From: Haloarcula japonica DSM 6131
GTDB lineage: Archaea; Halobacteriota; Halobacteria; Halobacteriales; Haloarculaceae
Assembly: GCF_000336635.1 (NCBI RefSeq)
Contig: NZ_AOLY01000009.1
Coordinates: forward strand, 111,199 to 175,198
Length of the DNA: 64,000 bases
Direction of reading: 5' to 3'
This document shows, piece after piece, positions 34,916 through 43,379 of this stretch. The notes beneath the pieces are model-generated. The model was given only the letters and a program-made list of their open reading frames with translations, ran no database searches and had not been told where the DNA came from. Every line of letters starts with the position of its first letter. Within the stretch, counting starts at the first letter, position 1. Both the position numbers and the translations under genes were made by a program.

Positions 34916-36058
34916 TTATAGTTCGCCGAGTTTGCGGAGGAGTTGGCCGCGGTACTCCTCGTCGGCCTGGACGCCTTTCAGTTCGAGAACGTTACGCTCT
35001 AGCTTATCGAGCGCGACGTTGAACGCGGTCTCGGCCCCGTAGCCCTCACCGGAGCCGGCCGCCTGGCCCTTGTTGGTCCGGAGCCGGATCTGGCACTGGA
35101 TGAGCGGCGTGCCACGGAGCTTCTCCTTGTGCTCGTGGAACCGGACGTGGGCGTGCTGGACCTGCATCGCTCCGTACTTGTCCGCGACTGCCTCGATGTC
35201 GGACCGGATATCCGCACGGGAGATGGTATCCAGCAGTTTGATGTTCGTAATCTGGACGTCCATGTGTTCCTCCTCGGTGTAGGTCAGCGCGCGGAGCACG
35301 TCGGTTTTCGTGAGGATGCCGGCGACGTGGGTGTCGTCGTCTTCCGGCGTGACGACGAGTCCGGCGAAGTCGTTTTCGAGCATCCGCGCAACGGCGTCCT
35401 CGACAGAGTCGCCAAGTTTCGCCGTCTCCACCGGGCTGCTCATCACGTCGTAGACGGGCATATCGAGCACGCGCTCAATCTCGCCAGAGCGGTCGCCCCG
35501 CGTCGTTTTGTTCATGTCTCGGACGACGACGTCGACGATATCGTGGCGCGTGACCATCCCGGTCAGGCCGTCGTCGTCACCGAGTACCGGAAGCCGGGAG
35601 ATGCCGTGTTTCCGGAGGAGATTGACGACTTGTCCGACGTTGGTGTCTTCCGACACCGTGATGACATCCCGCGTGTAGATGTCCTCGACGCGCAGCGCGT
35701 CGAGATTGTCGAGAACCGCATCGAGGATATCGTCCTCGGTGACGATACCCCAGAGCTCGCCCGCCTCGAACACCGGCGCGAGCTTGACACCACCCTCGAC
35801 GAGGACGCGCGCGACTTCGCGCACGTCATCGGTGCGCTCGACTTTCGGTGCCGAGCGCGTCATCGCCCCCGCTTTCGCGTTGTCCTCGACATGGGACTGG
35901 ACCAGCTGTTTCTGCGTGATAACGCCAGCGTAGTCACCGTCTTCCGTGACGATGATGCCCTTGGGATTCTCGCGTTCGAAGATAGACCGGACTTTCCCCA
36001 GGCGCTTGCTGGCGTCAACCTCGACAAACTCTCTGGTGGCGATATCAGCAATATCCAT
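34916..36058 (-). CDS. Four-CBS-domain protein with HPF/S30AE-like C-terminal domain
   Basis: This 380-residue protein has four CBS domains (about 1-55, 62-116, 124-180 and 200-258), each with the strand ending G(I/M)VT followed by a (K/E/R)-x-x-(L/I) helix, which bind adenosyl ligands as two Bateman pairs. The last 115 residues (VQITNIKLLDTISRADIR, then VQHAHVRFHEHKEKLRG, and GYGAETAFNVALDKLERNVLE) resemble a ribosome hibernation (HPF/S30AE) fold. Such a layout suggests a nucleotide-sensing factor that acts on the ribosome; related archaeal proteins are reported to dimerise 30S subunits, but I have not checked this. It ends 18 bases from the convergent oxidoreductase gene. Confidence 0.82.
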   Translation of the reverse strand: MDIADIATREFVEVDASKRLGKVRSIFERENPKGIIVTEDGDYAGVITQKQLVQSHVEDNAKAGAMTRSAPKVERTDDVREVARVLVEGGVKLAPVFEAGELWGIVTEDDILDAVLDNLDALRVEDIYTRDVITVSEDTNVGQVVNLLRKHGISRLPVLGDDDGLTGMVTRHDIVDVVVRDMNKTTRGDRSGEIERVLDMPVYDVMSSPVETAKLGDSVEDAVARMLENDFAGLVVTPEDDDTHVAGILTKTDVLRALTYTEEEHMDVQITNIKLLDTISRADIRSDIEAVADKYGAMQVQHAHVRFHEHKEKLRGTPLIQCQIRLRTNKGQAAGSGEGYGAETAFNVALDKLERNVLELKGVQADEEYRGQLLRKLGEL

Positions 36059-36166
36059 CGTTCTTCACAGTTCGTAGATTCGACGTGTGGGGTTATCAAG
36101 GTTGGTTTAGTCCCAGGGAACCAAGAGACGAACTAAGCTTTAGGCCCTTGGATCTAAGGTCCGTGT

Positions 36167-36487
36167 ATGCTGCCCGACATCGGCGTCTTTGGCCCCTACA
36201 CCTATCTGGTCACAGAGGTGGTCTGGGGGACTGTTGCGCTCGCGTTGCTCTGGCGTGCGAACGCCCTCCGGATGGCAGCCAAAACAATCGTTGTGCTCTA
36301 TCCGATTGCCTACGTCTGGGACTGGTACACCCTCACCGTCGGTGTCTTCGCGATCAAACTCCGAACTGGTGTCGACTTGCTCGGAATTCCAATCGAAGAA
36401 CATATCTTCATGATTGTCGTTCCCGCACTCATCCTCGGTATCCATGAGAACCTCCACGGTCTTTCGTCCGAGTCAAACAGCGAATAG
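36167..36487 (+). CDS. Single lycopene-cyclase-domain membrane protein
   Basis: This 106-residue protein has three transmembrane helices and the cyclase-domain signature GVDLLGIPIEEHIFMIVVP, where the acidic IPIEEH segment is the likely active site. Full archaeal lycopene cyclases contain two such domains in one chain or two subunits. This gene has one, so it may act as a homodimer, need a partner elsewhere, or do something else to isoprenoids. The start is ATG 36167, preceded by a TTTAGG box at 36140-36145. It is divergent from the CBS gene. Confidence 0.75.
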   Translation: MLPDIGVFGPYTYLVTEVVWGTVALALLWRANALRMAAKTIVVLYPIAYVWDWYTLTVGVFAIKLRTGVDLLGIPIEEHIFMIVVPALILGIHENLHGLSSESNSE

Positions 36488-36667
36488 TTAGAAAACGTAT
36501 ATCGTTTTCAGCTGTTAACCACTCTTGGAACAGCGTTACAACTGGAAGAACACCATCCACAGAAACTGCTGATTTCACCCGTACTCAGTCTTGAGGAAGC
36601 CATCTGTACTGTGCAGACATCTCTCACAGTATCTATATGTGTCAGCCGAGAGTGCTGTCTGATAGCT

Positions 36668-37159
36668 ATGAGTGATACTATCCCGACACCTCACATCGAG
36701 TTATATGTCCGGTCGATGCTGCCCGACGGCGCACACGAACGACAGGAAGCGGTCATCGACCGACTCCAGATGCTCAACGAGAACGACCACATCGACGGGC
36801 TCAACGTCATCGTCTGGGGCAAACAGATCGCACCGCAGTCGGCTGCCGCACGGACAGAGGAAGGCAAGTATATTCTGAACCGCGTCGCCGAGTTCAAGCA
36901 GTGGGCACTGACCAACAACGTCTCGCTGGAATCCTTCTATCAGGACACGACCGTTGACTCAGAGGTGGCGGAGTCGGCGTACGACGCCATGGCGCTGCCC
37001 GTCATGGGGCTGGCTGAGTACGACGGCAGCGAACTCGTCCACGTCGCACCCTGTACGAAAGACGACGTCGTCCACACGATCATGGACCGTCTCGATCGCC
37101 TCGAAGCGGGCCAGCCACCCGCCCTCGATCAGGAGCGCGGCGACGTGAGCGTCGTCTAA
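36668..37159 (+). CDS. Conserved haloarchaeal protein of unknown function
   Basis: The protein is 163 residues from ATG 36668 (MSDTIPTPHIELYVRSMLPDG). Earlier in-frame codons read poorly and overlap promoter-like DNA. The middle has DGLNVIVWGKQIAPQSAAARTEEGKYILNRV and the end has ELVHVAPCTKDDVVHTIMDRLDRLEAG, a pattern I associate with small haloarchaeal regulators. No HTH is clear. It is convergent with the winged-helix gene at 37172, 12 bases apart. Confidence 0.7.
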   Translation: MSDTIPTPHIELYVRSMLPDGAHERQEAVIDRLQMLNENDHIDGLNVIVWGKQIAPQSAAARTEEGKYILNRVAEFKQWALTNNVSLESFYQDTTVDSEVAESAYDAMALPVMGLAEYDGSELVHVAPCTKDDVVHTIMDRLDRLEAGQPPALDQERGDVSVV

Positions 37160-37171
37160 CGGGGCCAGCAG

Positions 37172-37525
37172 TTACGAGGACCGGACCGTTTCGATATACG
37201 ATTCGAACTCGTCTGTCGCCGACAGCACGTCGAGCACTTCTTCTGGGTCTCCAGTCAGTTCGTATCCTGGTCGCCCTTTCCCCGTCGGCGACTCCGTCTT
37301 TTGGTCGCTCAGCAGTCCCTCATCCGCCAGCTGGCTCAGCGCAGAGATGACCCGCTGGCGCTCGACGCCGCCGAACGGCTGTCGGTCGATGTCCGCGAGA
37401 TGTGCTTTCGCCGTCTGAGTCACATGATAGGAGTGGGCTGGCGTTTCGCCGGCCGTTTCGAGTTCTGCAACCGCCAGTAGGACGAACTGTTCGAACGCGT
37501 CCGCCGACTGGACCAGATCTCTCAT
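37172..37525 (-). CDS. Small winged-helix protein
   Basis: The 117-residue protein is predicted to be mainly helical with a winged-helix core: RQPFGGVERQRVISALSQLADEGLLSDQKTES, followed by a GKGRPGYELTG wing and a helical tail (EVLDVLSATDEFESYIETVR). The start is ATG 37525 (MRDLVQSADAFEQFVLLAVAEL). The overall plan resembles the C-terminal domain of Orc1/Cdc6 or a PadR-like regulator, but the ATPase part is absent. It is probably a DNA-binding protein; the target is unknown. From 37526 to 37789 I see no gene. Confidence 0.7.
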   Translation of the reverse strand: MRDLVQSADAFEQFVLLAVAELETAGETPAHSYHVTQTAKAHLADIDRQPFGGVERQRVISALSQLADEGLLSDQKTESPTGKGRPGYELTGDPEEVLDVLSATDEFESYIETVRSS

Positions 37526-37789
37526 ATAGATGACTCTAACGCGGTTGGGGCAAGAAACTATGGGACGACGCTGTCGGCCCGCCGGTCTTATTTCGACCCT
37601 GACGGCCTGGTGGTCTTATCTTGGCTCTATCGAAACGCACCAGGTCGGAACCACTGTCCCGACGGCGATAGAACTGATTCGGGAGGATTGTGATCCACGT
37701 TGGGACGTATCACTTGTACACGACTCGTCTGGTTCGACTCCACCGGTCGCTGCCGACTCGCTCCGCTCGGGAGGAAGCGACAGTAGAAA

Positions 37790-37864
37790 TGGGTTCGGGC
37801 GGATTTGAACCGCCGGCCTCCTCCATGTCAAGGAGGTGTCATAACCGACCTAGACCACGAACCC
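37790..37864 (-). tRNA. tRNA-Val (anticodon GAC)
   Basis: The minus strand folds as a cloverleaf. The acceptor stem GGGTTCG pairs with CGAACCC and is followed by discriminator A. The D stem is GTC/GAC. The anticodon stem CCTCC/GGAGG holds loop TTGACAT, giving anticodon GAC (valine). The T arm is GGCGG-TTCAAAT-CCGCC. There is no intron and CCA is not encoded. A TATA-like AATTATA lies about 38 bases upstream, at 37902-37908 on the plus strand as TATAATT. Confidence 0.95.
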
Positions 37865-37982
37865 TCACTCCGAGGTACACCACATTGTTTCCGGTGGGTA
37901 TAATTGAAGGTTTCGAATTCCGTATCGCCACGTTGTCTGTTGATTGCCCACACATACACGTCAGTAAGTAGGGGTCCCGATA

Positions 37983-38011
37983 GGCTTAAGTCAATGTACG
38001 GATTTGTACAT
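37983..38011 (+). promoter_or_regulatory. Promoter and palindromic operator candidate of the trp operon
   Basis: A TATA-like GGCTTAAG at 37983-37990 is followed by a perfect inverted repeat: ATGTAC at 37994-37999 and GTACAT at 38006-38011, separated by GGATTT. The repeat lies where transcription is expected to start, about 32 bases before trpD. A repressor bound there would block initiation. The regulator is not known. Confidence 0.45.
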
Positions 38012-38042
38012 CACAACACGAAAGAGTTCATTGGTGAATACA

Positions 38043-39038
38043 ATGCAAGAGTATATTGAACGCGTCACTGACGGTGATGACCTGACACAGGACGAGGCTC
38101 GGGCCGTTGCGACGACTGTCTTCGAGGATGCGACCGAGGCACAGATCGGTGCGCTCCTGACGGCGCTACGGGCAAAGGGGGAGACGGAGGCCGAGATCGC
38201 CGGCTTTGCCGAGGGGATGCGCGACGCCGCACGGACCATCCGACCGGACCGCGAAGGACTTGTCGACACCTGCGGGACCGGTGGCGACGACTACAACACG
38301 ATCAACGTCTCGACGACGAGTGCTATCGTCGCGGCCGGGGCTGGCGTCCCCATCGCCAAACACGGGAACTACTCTGTCTCGTCATCTTCGGGGAGCGCCG
38401 ACGTGCTCGAAGAGGTCGGCGTCGACATCGAGGCCGAGCCGCCGGAGGTAGAGGAGACGATTGAACGAGACGGTATCGGCTTCATGCTCGCGCCCGTGTT
38501 CCACCCGGCGATGAAGGCCGTTATCGGCCCGCGCAAGGAACTCGGGATGCGGACTGTGTTCAACATACTCGGCCCGCTGACGAACCCCGCCGACGCGGAC
38601 GCACAGGTGCTGGGCGTCTACGACCCGGCCCTCGTGCCCGTGATGGCAGAGGCACTGGCCCGACTGGATGTCGAGCGGGCGCTGGTCGTCCACGGTGACG
38701 GCCTCGACGAGATCGCGGTCCACGGCGAGACGGTTGTCGCGGAAGTCACCGGCGACCGGATCGAGGAGTACACCATCACTCCGGAGGACATGGGGCTTGA
38801 AACACGCGATATCGAGGCTATCTCCGGGGGATCGCCAGAAGAGAATGCTGCCGACCTCCGTGGCATCGTCACTGGTGAAGTGACCGGTGCAAAGCAGGAC
38901 ATCATCCTCGCCAACGCCGGCGCAGCCATCTACGTCGCCGGCGTCGCCGACACGCACGAAGAAGGGGTCGAGCAAGCCCGACAGGCCATCGAGTCGGGTG
39001 CGGCGGCCGACAAACTCGACGACCTGATCGGGGCATGA
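38043..39038 (+). CDS. trpD: Anthranilate phosphoribosyltransferase
   Basis: The protein is 331 residues from ATG 38043 (MQEYIERVTDGDDLTQDEA). It has the glycine-rich phosphoribosyl-binding segment DTCGTGGDDYNTINVST and the KHGNYSVSS motif, and ends EEGVEQARQAIESG. It joins anthranilate to PRPP in the second step of tryptophan synthesis. It is first in the operon trpD-trpF-trpE-trpG; the stop overlaps the trpF start by four bases (ATGA). The upstream region holds a palindromic operator candidate, consistent with repression by tryptophan supply. Confidence 0.95.
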   Translation: MQEYIERVTDGDDLTQDEARAVATTVFEDATEAQIGALLTALRAKGETEAEIAGFAEGMRDAARTIRPDREGLVDTCGTGGDDYNTINVSTTSAIVAAGAGVPIAKHGNYSVSSSSGSADVLEEVGVDIEAEPPEVEETIERDGIGFMLAPVFHPAMKAVIGPRKELGMRTVFNILGPLTNPADADAQVLGVYDPALVPVMAEALARLDVERALVVHGDGLDEIAVHGETVVAEVTGDRIEEYTITPEDMGLETRDIEAISGGSPEENAADLRGIVTGEVTGAKQDIILANAGAAIYVAGVADTHEEGVEQARQAIESGAAADKLDDLIGA

Positions 39039-39679
39039 CGCGCGTGAAAATCTGTGGCGTGACGGACGAGAAGGACCGCGACGCCGTCGTCGCGGCCGGC
39101 GCTGACGCGGTCGGCGTGATCCACGGCGTCCCGGTCGACACACCGCGGGAGGTCAACGAAGCTACTGCCGAGCGACTCGCTGACGGCATCCCGCCGTTCG
39201 TGACGAGCGTGCTGGTGACGATGCCGACAACGGTCCAGGAGGCCGTCAGGCGTATCGACGGCATCGAACCCGACGCGGTACAGGTCCACGACGGCCTTTC
39301 GCCGGCGGAACTCGGGGCTCTCGACAGCCGGATTACCCAGAACATCGTCGCTGTGGTTGAGGCAGGCGAGCCAGCCATCAAGGACTACGCTGCCCACGCT
39401 GACGCCCTGCTCGTCGATTCGGTCGACGCCGACGGCGGCGGCGGCACGGGCGAGACACACGACTGGGAGCGCACGCACGACCTCGTCGACTCGCTGGACG
39501 TGCCGGTCGTGCTGGCCGGCGGCCTGACCCCTGAGAACGTGGCCGAGGCCGTCGAGGCGGTCGAGCCGTTCGCCGTCGACGTGGCGAGCGGCGTGGAATC
39601 CTCGGGTGGGAAGAAAGACCACGACGCTGTCCGGCGGTTCGTCCGGAACGCAAAGCGGGCATCGGAGGGCGCGGTATGA
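39035..39679 (+). CDS. trpF: Phosphoribosylanthranilate isomerase
   Basis: The 214-residue TIM barrel starts MTRVKICGVTDEKDRDAVV, the K-I-C-G motif containing the catalytic cysteine (C8). The second catalytic residue is the aspartate in LLVDSVDADGGGGTGETHDW, and the phosphate-binding end reads VLAGGLTPENV and DVASGVESSGGKKDHD. It converts phosphoribosylanthranilate to the CdRP ketose, third step of tryptophan synthesis. It overlaps trpD and trpE by four bases each, so translation is coupled. Confidence 0.95.
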   Translation: MTRVKICGVTDEKDRDAVVAAGADAVGVIHGVPVDTPREVNEATAERLADGIPPFVTSVLVTMPTTVQEAVRRIDGIEPDAVQVHDGLSPAELGALDSRITQNIVAVVEAGEPAIKDYAAHADALLVDSVDADGGGGTGETHDWERTHDLVDSLDVPVVLAGGLTPENVAEAVEAVEPFAVDVASGVESSGGKKDHDAVRRFVRNAKRASEGAV

Positions 39680-41280
39680 CCCTCGACATCTCTCGCGAGG
39701 AGTTCGTCGAACACGCCAAGGCTGACCGACCGGTCGTCGTCAGGGCGGCCGCAGAACTAACCGTCGACGTGGAGCCGCTGACCGCGTACGCGGCCCTGAC
39801 CGGCCGCACGAGTGACGTGGCCGCGAACGACTACACGTTCCTGCTGGAAAGCGCCGAGAAGGTCGCCTCCAGCGATCCCGACGGCGCGTTCGCGCCGGAG
39901 ACGGACGACCGCCACGCCCGCTTCTCCTTCGTCGGCTACGACCCGCGTGCCGTCGTCACTGTGACCGGCGACGAGAGCGAGGTCGAGGCGTTCGACGACC
40001 GCTACGCCGACCTCGTGACGACCGACGGCGGCGATGTGGTTGATGACCTCCGGGCGGCGATGCCCGACGTGGCGCTGCGGAATTTCCCGGAGATGGACCG
40101 CCAGCACCTCGAAGGCGGTCTCGTCGGTTTCCTCTCCTATGACGCCGTCTACGACCTCTGGCTCGACGAGGTCGGCCTGGACCGGCCCGACTCGCGGTTC
40201 CCGGACGCCCAGTTCGTCCTCACCACGTCGACGGTCCGCTTCGACCACGTCGAGGAGACCGTCTCGCTCGTGTTCACGCCGGTCGTCCGCCAGGGCGAGG
40301 ACGCGGGCGAGCGATACGACGAACTGGTCGCCGAGGCCGAGCGCGTCGAAGCTGTCCTCTCGGACCTTTCTCCCCTGGAGACTGGCGGCTTCCGCCGCGA
40401 GGACGAGGTCGCCGGCCCGCAGGACGAGTACGAGGACGCCGTCGAGCGTGCCAAGGAGTACGTCCTCTCGGGCGACATCTACCAGGGCGTCATCTCGCGG
40501 ACCCGCGAACTGTACGGCGAGGTCGACCCGCTGGGGTTCTACGAGGCGCTCCGGGCAGTGAACCCGTCGCCGTACATGTACCTGCTGGGCTACGACGACC
40601 TGACCATCGTCGGCGCGAGCCCGGAGACACTGGTCTCCGTCGCCGGCGACCACGTCGTCTCGAACCCCATCGCGGGGACGTGCTCGCGCGGGAACTCCCC
40701 CGTCGAGGACCGCCGCCTCGCCGGCGAGATGCTTGCCGACGGGAAAGAGCGGGCCGAACACACGATGCTCGTCGACCTCGCGCGCAACGACGTGCGCCGG
40801 GTCGCCGAGGCCGGCAGCGTCCGCGTCCCGGAGTTCATGAACGTCCTCAAGTACAGCCACGTCCAGCACATTGAGTCGACGGTGACAGGGCGACTCGCCG
40901 CGGACAAGGACGCCTTCGACGCCGCCCGTGCGACGTTCCCGGCAGGGACCCTCTCCGGTGCGCCGAAGATCCGCGCCATGGAGATCATCGATGAGCTCGA
41001 ACGCTCGCCGCGCGGTCCCTACGGCGGCGGCGTCGGTTACTTCGACTGGGACGGTGACACCGACTTCGCCATCGTCATCCGCTCGGCGACGGTCGAAGAC
41101 GAGGGCGACCGGGACCGCATCACCGTGCAGGCCGGGGCCGGCATCGTCGCGGATTCCGACCCCGAAAGCGAATACGTCGAGACCGAGCAGAAGATGGACG
41201 GCGTGCTGACAGCGCTTGAGGAAATCGAAGCGACAGGCGACCACTCATCCGCTGACACCCCCGAAGAGGTGACCCGATGA
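39676..41280 (+). CDS. trpE: Anthranilate synthase component I
   Basis: The 534-residue chorismate-binding enzyme has the core motifs SGDIYQGVISR, NPSPYMYLL, SPETLVSV, IAGTCSRG, ERAEHTMLVDLARNDV, GTLSGAPKIRAMEII and GPYGGGVGYFDW. The N-terminal feedback region includes LLESAEKVASSD, where L-L-E-S is the tryptophan-binding element, so inhibition by tryptophan is expected. With TrpG it forms anthranilate from chorismate and glutamine. It starts four bases inside trpF and overlaps trpG the same way. The C-terminal 30 residues are acidic and variable. Confidence 0.95.
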   Translation: MTLDISREEFVEHAKADRPVVVRAAAELTVDVEPLTAYAALTGRTSDVAANDYTFLLESAEKVASSDPDGAFAPETDDRHARFSFVGYDPRAVVTVTGDESEVEAFDDRYADLVTTDGGDVVDDLRAAMPDVALRNFPEMDRQHLEGGLVGFLSYDAVYDLWLDEVGLDRPDSRFPDAQFVLTTSTVRFDHVEETVSLVFTPVVRQGEDAGERYDELVAEAERVEAVLSDLSPLETGGFRREDEVAGPQDEYEDAVERAKEYVLSGDIYQGVISRTRELYGEVDPLGFYEALRAVNPSPYMYLLGYDDLTIVGASPETLVSVAGDHVVSNPIAGTCSRGNSPVEDRRLAGEMLADGKERAEHTMLVDLARNDVRRVAEAGSVRVPEFMNVLKYSHVQHIESTVTGRLAADKDAFDAARATFPAGTLSGAPKIRAMEIIDELERSPRGPYGGGVGYFDWDGDTDFAIVIRSATVEDEGDRDRITVQAGAGIVADSDPESEYVETEQKMDGVLTALEEIEATGDHSSADTPEEVTR

Positions 41281-41900
41281 GCGCATCACAACCCGCTGGT
41301 GAAGACGCCGTCAGGGACAACCTCCGGGTGCTGTTCGTGGACAACTTCGACTCCTTTACGTACAACCTCGTCGAGTACGTTTCCGAACACGCCGAGACCG
41401 AGGTCGTCCGAAACACCGCAACGCTCGACGACGTTGAGGCGTTCGACCCTGACGCAATCATCCTCTCGCCGGGTCCGGGCCACCCGAAGAACGAACGGGA
41501 CGTCGGTGTCACGCTCGACGTCCTCCGGGAGGTCAGCCCCGATGTGCCGACGCTGGGCGTCTGTCTCGGCCTCGAATCGGCGGTGTACGCCTACGGCGGC
41601 ACCATCGGCCGCGCGCCGGAGCCGGTTCACGGCAAGGCGTTTCCCATCGACCACGACGAGCAGGGTGTCTTCGAGGGACTGGAACAGGGGTTCCAGGGCG
41701 GGCGCTACCACTCGCTCATCGCTGAGGACGTTCCCGAGGAGTTCGTCGTCAGCGCGACGACGGAGACCGAGGACGGCACAGAACTGGTGATGGGCGTCCG
41801 CCACCGCGAGTACCCCATCGAAGCCGTACAGTTCCATCCCGAGTCAGTCCTGACCGCGGTCGGCCACGACGTGATCCGGAATTTCCTTTCCGGGCTTTAG
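41277..41900 (+). CDS. trpG: Anthranilate synthase component II (glutamine amidotransferase)
   Basis: The 207-residue class I glutaminase starts from ATG 41277 in the ATGA overlap with trpE. Motifs are FVDNFDSFTYNLVEY, ILSPGPGHPKN, the nucleophile elbow GVCLGLES, and VQFHPESVLT with the catalytic histidine and glutamate. The residues after the nucleophile differ from the usual CLGHQ: leucine replaces histidine and glutamate replaces glutamine. It supplies ammonia to TrpE. Last gene of the operon, it ends four bases into the small convergent gene at 41897. Confidence 0.93.
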   Translation: MSASQPAGEDAVRDNLRVLFVDNFDSFTYNLVEYVSEHAETEVVRNTATLDDVEAFDPDAIILSPGPGHPKNERDVGVTLDVLREVSPDVPTLGVCLGLESAVYAYGGTIGRAPEPVHGKAFPIDHDEQGVFEGLEQGFQGGRYHSLIAEDVPEEFVVSATTETEDGTELVMGVRHREYPIEAVQFHPESVLTAVGHDVIRNFLSGL

Positions 41901-42085
41901 ATCACCTGAAAGCCGAGGATTCCGAGCACCCAGAGGACAGCAACAGCGATGATAGCGATGATGACGAGCCGCCACGCCACTTTCATGACGAGTCGGCCGA
42001 CCAGCAGTACTACGGCGATAGCCAGCAAGCCGACGAGTAACGCTGGCAGCGACGGAAGCGCTCCAAGCTGGAGGAGTGGCAACAT
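41897..42085 (-). CDS. Small two-helix membrane protein
   Basis: The protein is 62 residues from ATG 42085 (MLPLLQLGALPSLPALLVGL). It consists of two long hydrophobic helices, LPALLVGLLAIAVVLLVGRL and WRLVIIAIIAVAVLWVLGIL, with a short MKVA turn between. No motif beyond that. It is convergent with trpG, overlapping by four bases. An alternative start at 42181 would add non-family-like residues. Function is unknown. Confidence 0.6.
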   Translation of the reverse strand: MLPLLQLGALPSLPALLVGLLAIAVVLLVGRLVMKVAWRLVIIAIIAVAVLWVLGILGFQVI

Positions 42086-42222
42086 AGTATAGTGAGGAAT
42101 GCCCACGGGGAAATACTTCGTGGCTGTCTCGGGGTTTTCGGCTATCTGTGTTCGTCTTGCCAGACTAACTATCGCAGTCACGCCGCCAAAGATTCAAACC
42201 AACAGCTATGCTACTTGCTATC

Positions 42223-42423
42223 ATGAGCGTAGCCGGACTGTGTGAACTCTGTGAGCGTCCCGACGTGGACCACACCTGCGACAGGTGCGGGCGTCTCGTC
42301 TGTGACCGTCACTGGGACGGGGACATCGGGATGTGCGTCGAGTGTGGTGCGGAGGTCGGCCAGCCGGGCGACCGGGTATCGCCAGAGAATATGCCCGATG
42401 GCGTGGACACGTACCGCTTCTGA
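42223..42423 (+). CDS. Small zinc-finger protein (HIT/B-box-like)
   Basis: The protein is 66 residues from ATG 42223 (MSVAGLCELCERPDVDHTCD). The cysteines and histidines CELC, HTCDRCGRLVCDRH and CVEC form two interleaved metal sites, as in HIT- or B-box-type fingers. The C-terminus is a short polar tail (ENMPDGVDTYRF). It probably mediates a protein contact. It abuts pyrF tail to tail, one base apart. Confidence 0.72.
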   Translation: MSVAGLCELCERPDVDHTCDRCGRLVCDRHWDGDIGMCVECGAEVGQPGDRVSPENMPDGVDTYRF

Positions 42424-42424
42424 G

Positions 42425-43258
42425 TTAGCGGAACTGGTTCAGTCGCTGTTTGAGTTGTTTTGCGGACTGGCCGGCGGCCTTGAAGAACGCGTCGCCGGAG
42501 TCATCGCGCCGCGTGTCGGCGTCCTCGCCGGCGAAGATGATGCCCCGCGAGGAGTTGACGAGGCCGACGCCGTCCGCGAGGCCGTGTTCGACAGCCGCTT
42601 CGGCGTCACCGCCCTGTGCGCCGACGCCGGGAACGAGGAACGGGATGTCCGGGACCAGTTCGCGGATTGCTTCGAGTTCGTCGGGGTTGGTCGCGCCGAC
42701 GACGAGGCCGACGTTCCCGTTGCCGTTCCAGAGGTCCGCGAGGTGGACCACGCGCTCGTACAGCTTTTCGCCGGAGGCCAGTTCGAGGTCCTGGAGGTCC
42801 TCACCACCGGGGTTGGAGGTGCGCCCGAGGACGAACACGCCCTTCTCGGCCCGCTGGAGGAACGGCTCCAGCGAGTCCCGCCCGAGGAAGGGATTAACGG
42901 TGATAGCGTCGGCTGCAGGCCCCTCCTCGTCGTCGAGAACCTGGGCGTACTGCCGTGCGGTGTTGCCGATATCTCCCCGCTTGGCGTCTAACAGGACCGG
43001 GACGTCCTTCCCGTGTGCGTAGGCGATTGTCTCTTCGAGGGCACGCCAGCCGTCGGGGTCCTCGTAGAAGGCGGCGTTCGGCTTGTAGCAGGCGGCGTGT
43101 TCGTGGGTCGCGTCGATAATCCGGCGGTTGAACTGCCAGCGCGGGAGGGCAGCGTCCAGCACGCTGTCGGGGAGACGGTCGGGGTCCGGGTCAAGCCCGA
43201 CCGACACCACGCTGTCGGCGGCCGCGATGCGGTCCGCGAGACGATCGAAGAAGTGCAT
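42425..43258 (-). CDS. pyrF: Orotidine 5'-phosphate decarboxylase (type 2)
   Basis: The 277-residue protein is a TIM barrel with the catalytic D-x-K-x-x-D tetrad in LLDAKRGDIGNT and the phosphate-binding VPGVGAQGGDAEAA and VNSSRGIIFAG. The N-terminus (FFDRLADRIAAADSVVSVGLDPDPDRLP) identifies the long type 2 branch. It makes UMP from OMP in pyrimidine synthesis. It is not near other pyr genes in this window. The start codon ATG 43258 is 121 bases from the divergent gene at 43380. Confidence 0.95.
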   Translation of the reverse strand: MHFFDRLADRIAAADSVVSVGLDPDPDRLPDSVLDAALPRWQFNRRIIDATHEHAACYKPNAAFYEDPDGWRALEETIAYAHGKDVPVLLDAKRGDIGNTARQYAQVLDDEEGPAADAITVNPFLGRDSLEPFLQRAEKGVFVLGRTSNPGGEDLQDLELASGEKLYERVVHLADLWNGNGNVGLVVGATNPDELEAIRELVPDIPFLVPGVGAQGGDAEAAVEHGLADGVGLVNSSRGIIFAGEDADTRRDDSGDAFFKAAGQSAKQLKQRLNQFR

Positions 43259-43379
43259 AGATACCGCGGCGGCTGGCAGCGATACAAGCGTTTCCTTCTC
43301 GTGTCGTAGGCCGCGCCCTCGGAATCAGATTTGATATTTTTGCCCCGGTCTATTTTACACCGCAGGTAGAAGCCCGCTC

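Noticed and set aside
39757-41244. A 495-codon open frame on the minus strand opposite trpE
   Set aside because: High-GC codon use leaves long open frames antisense to real genes. trpE has all family motifs, and the antisense product has none.
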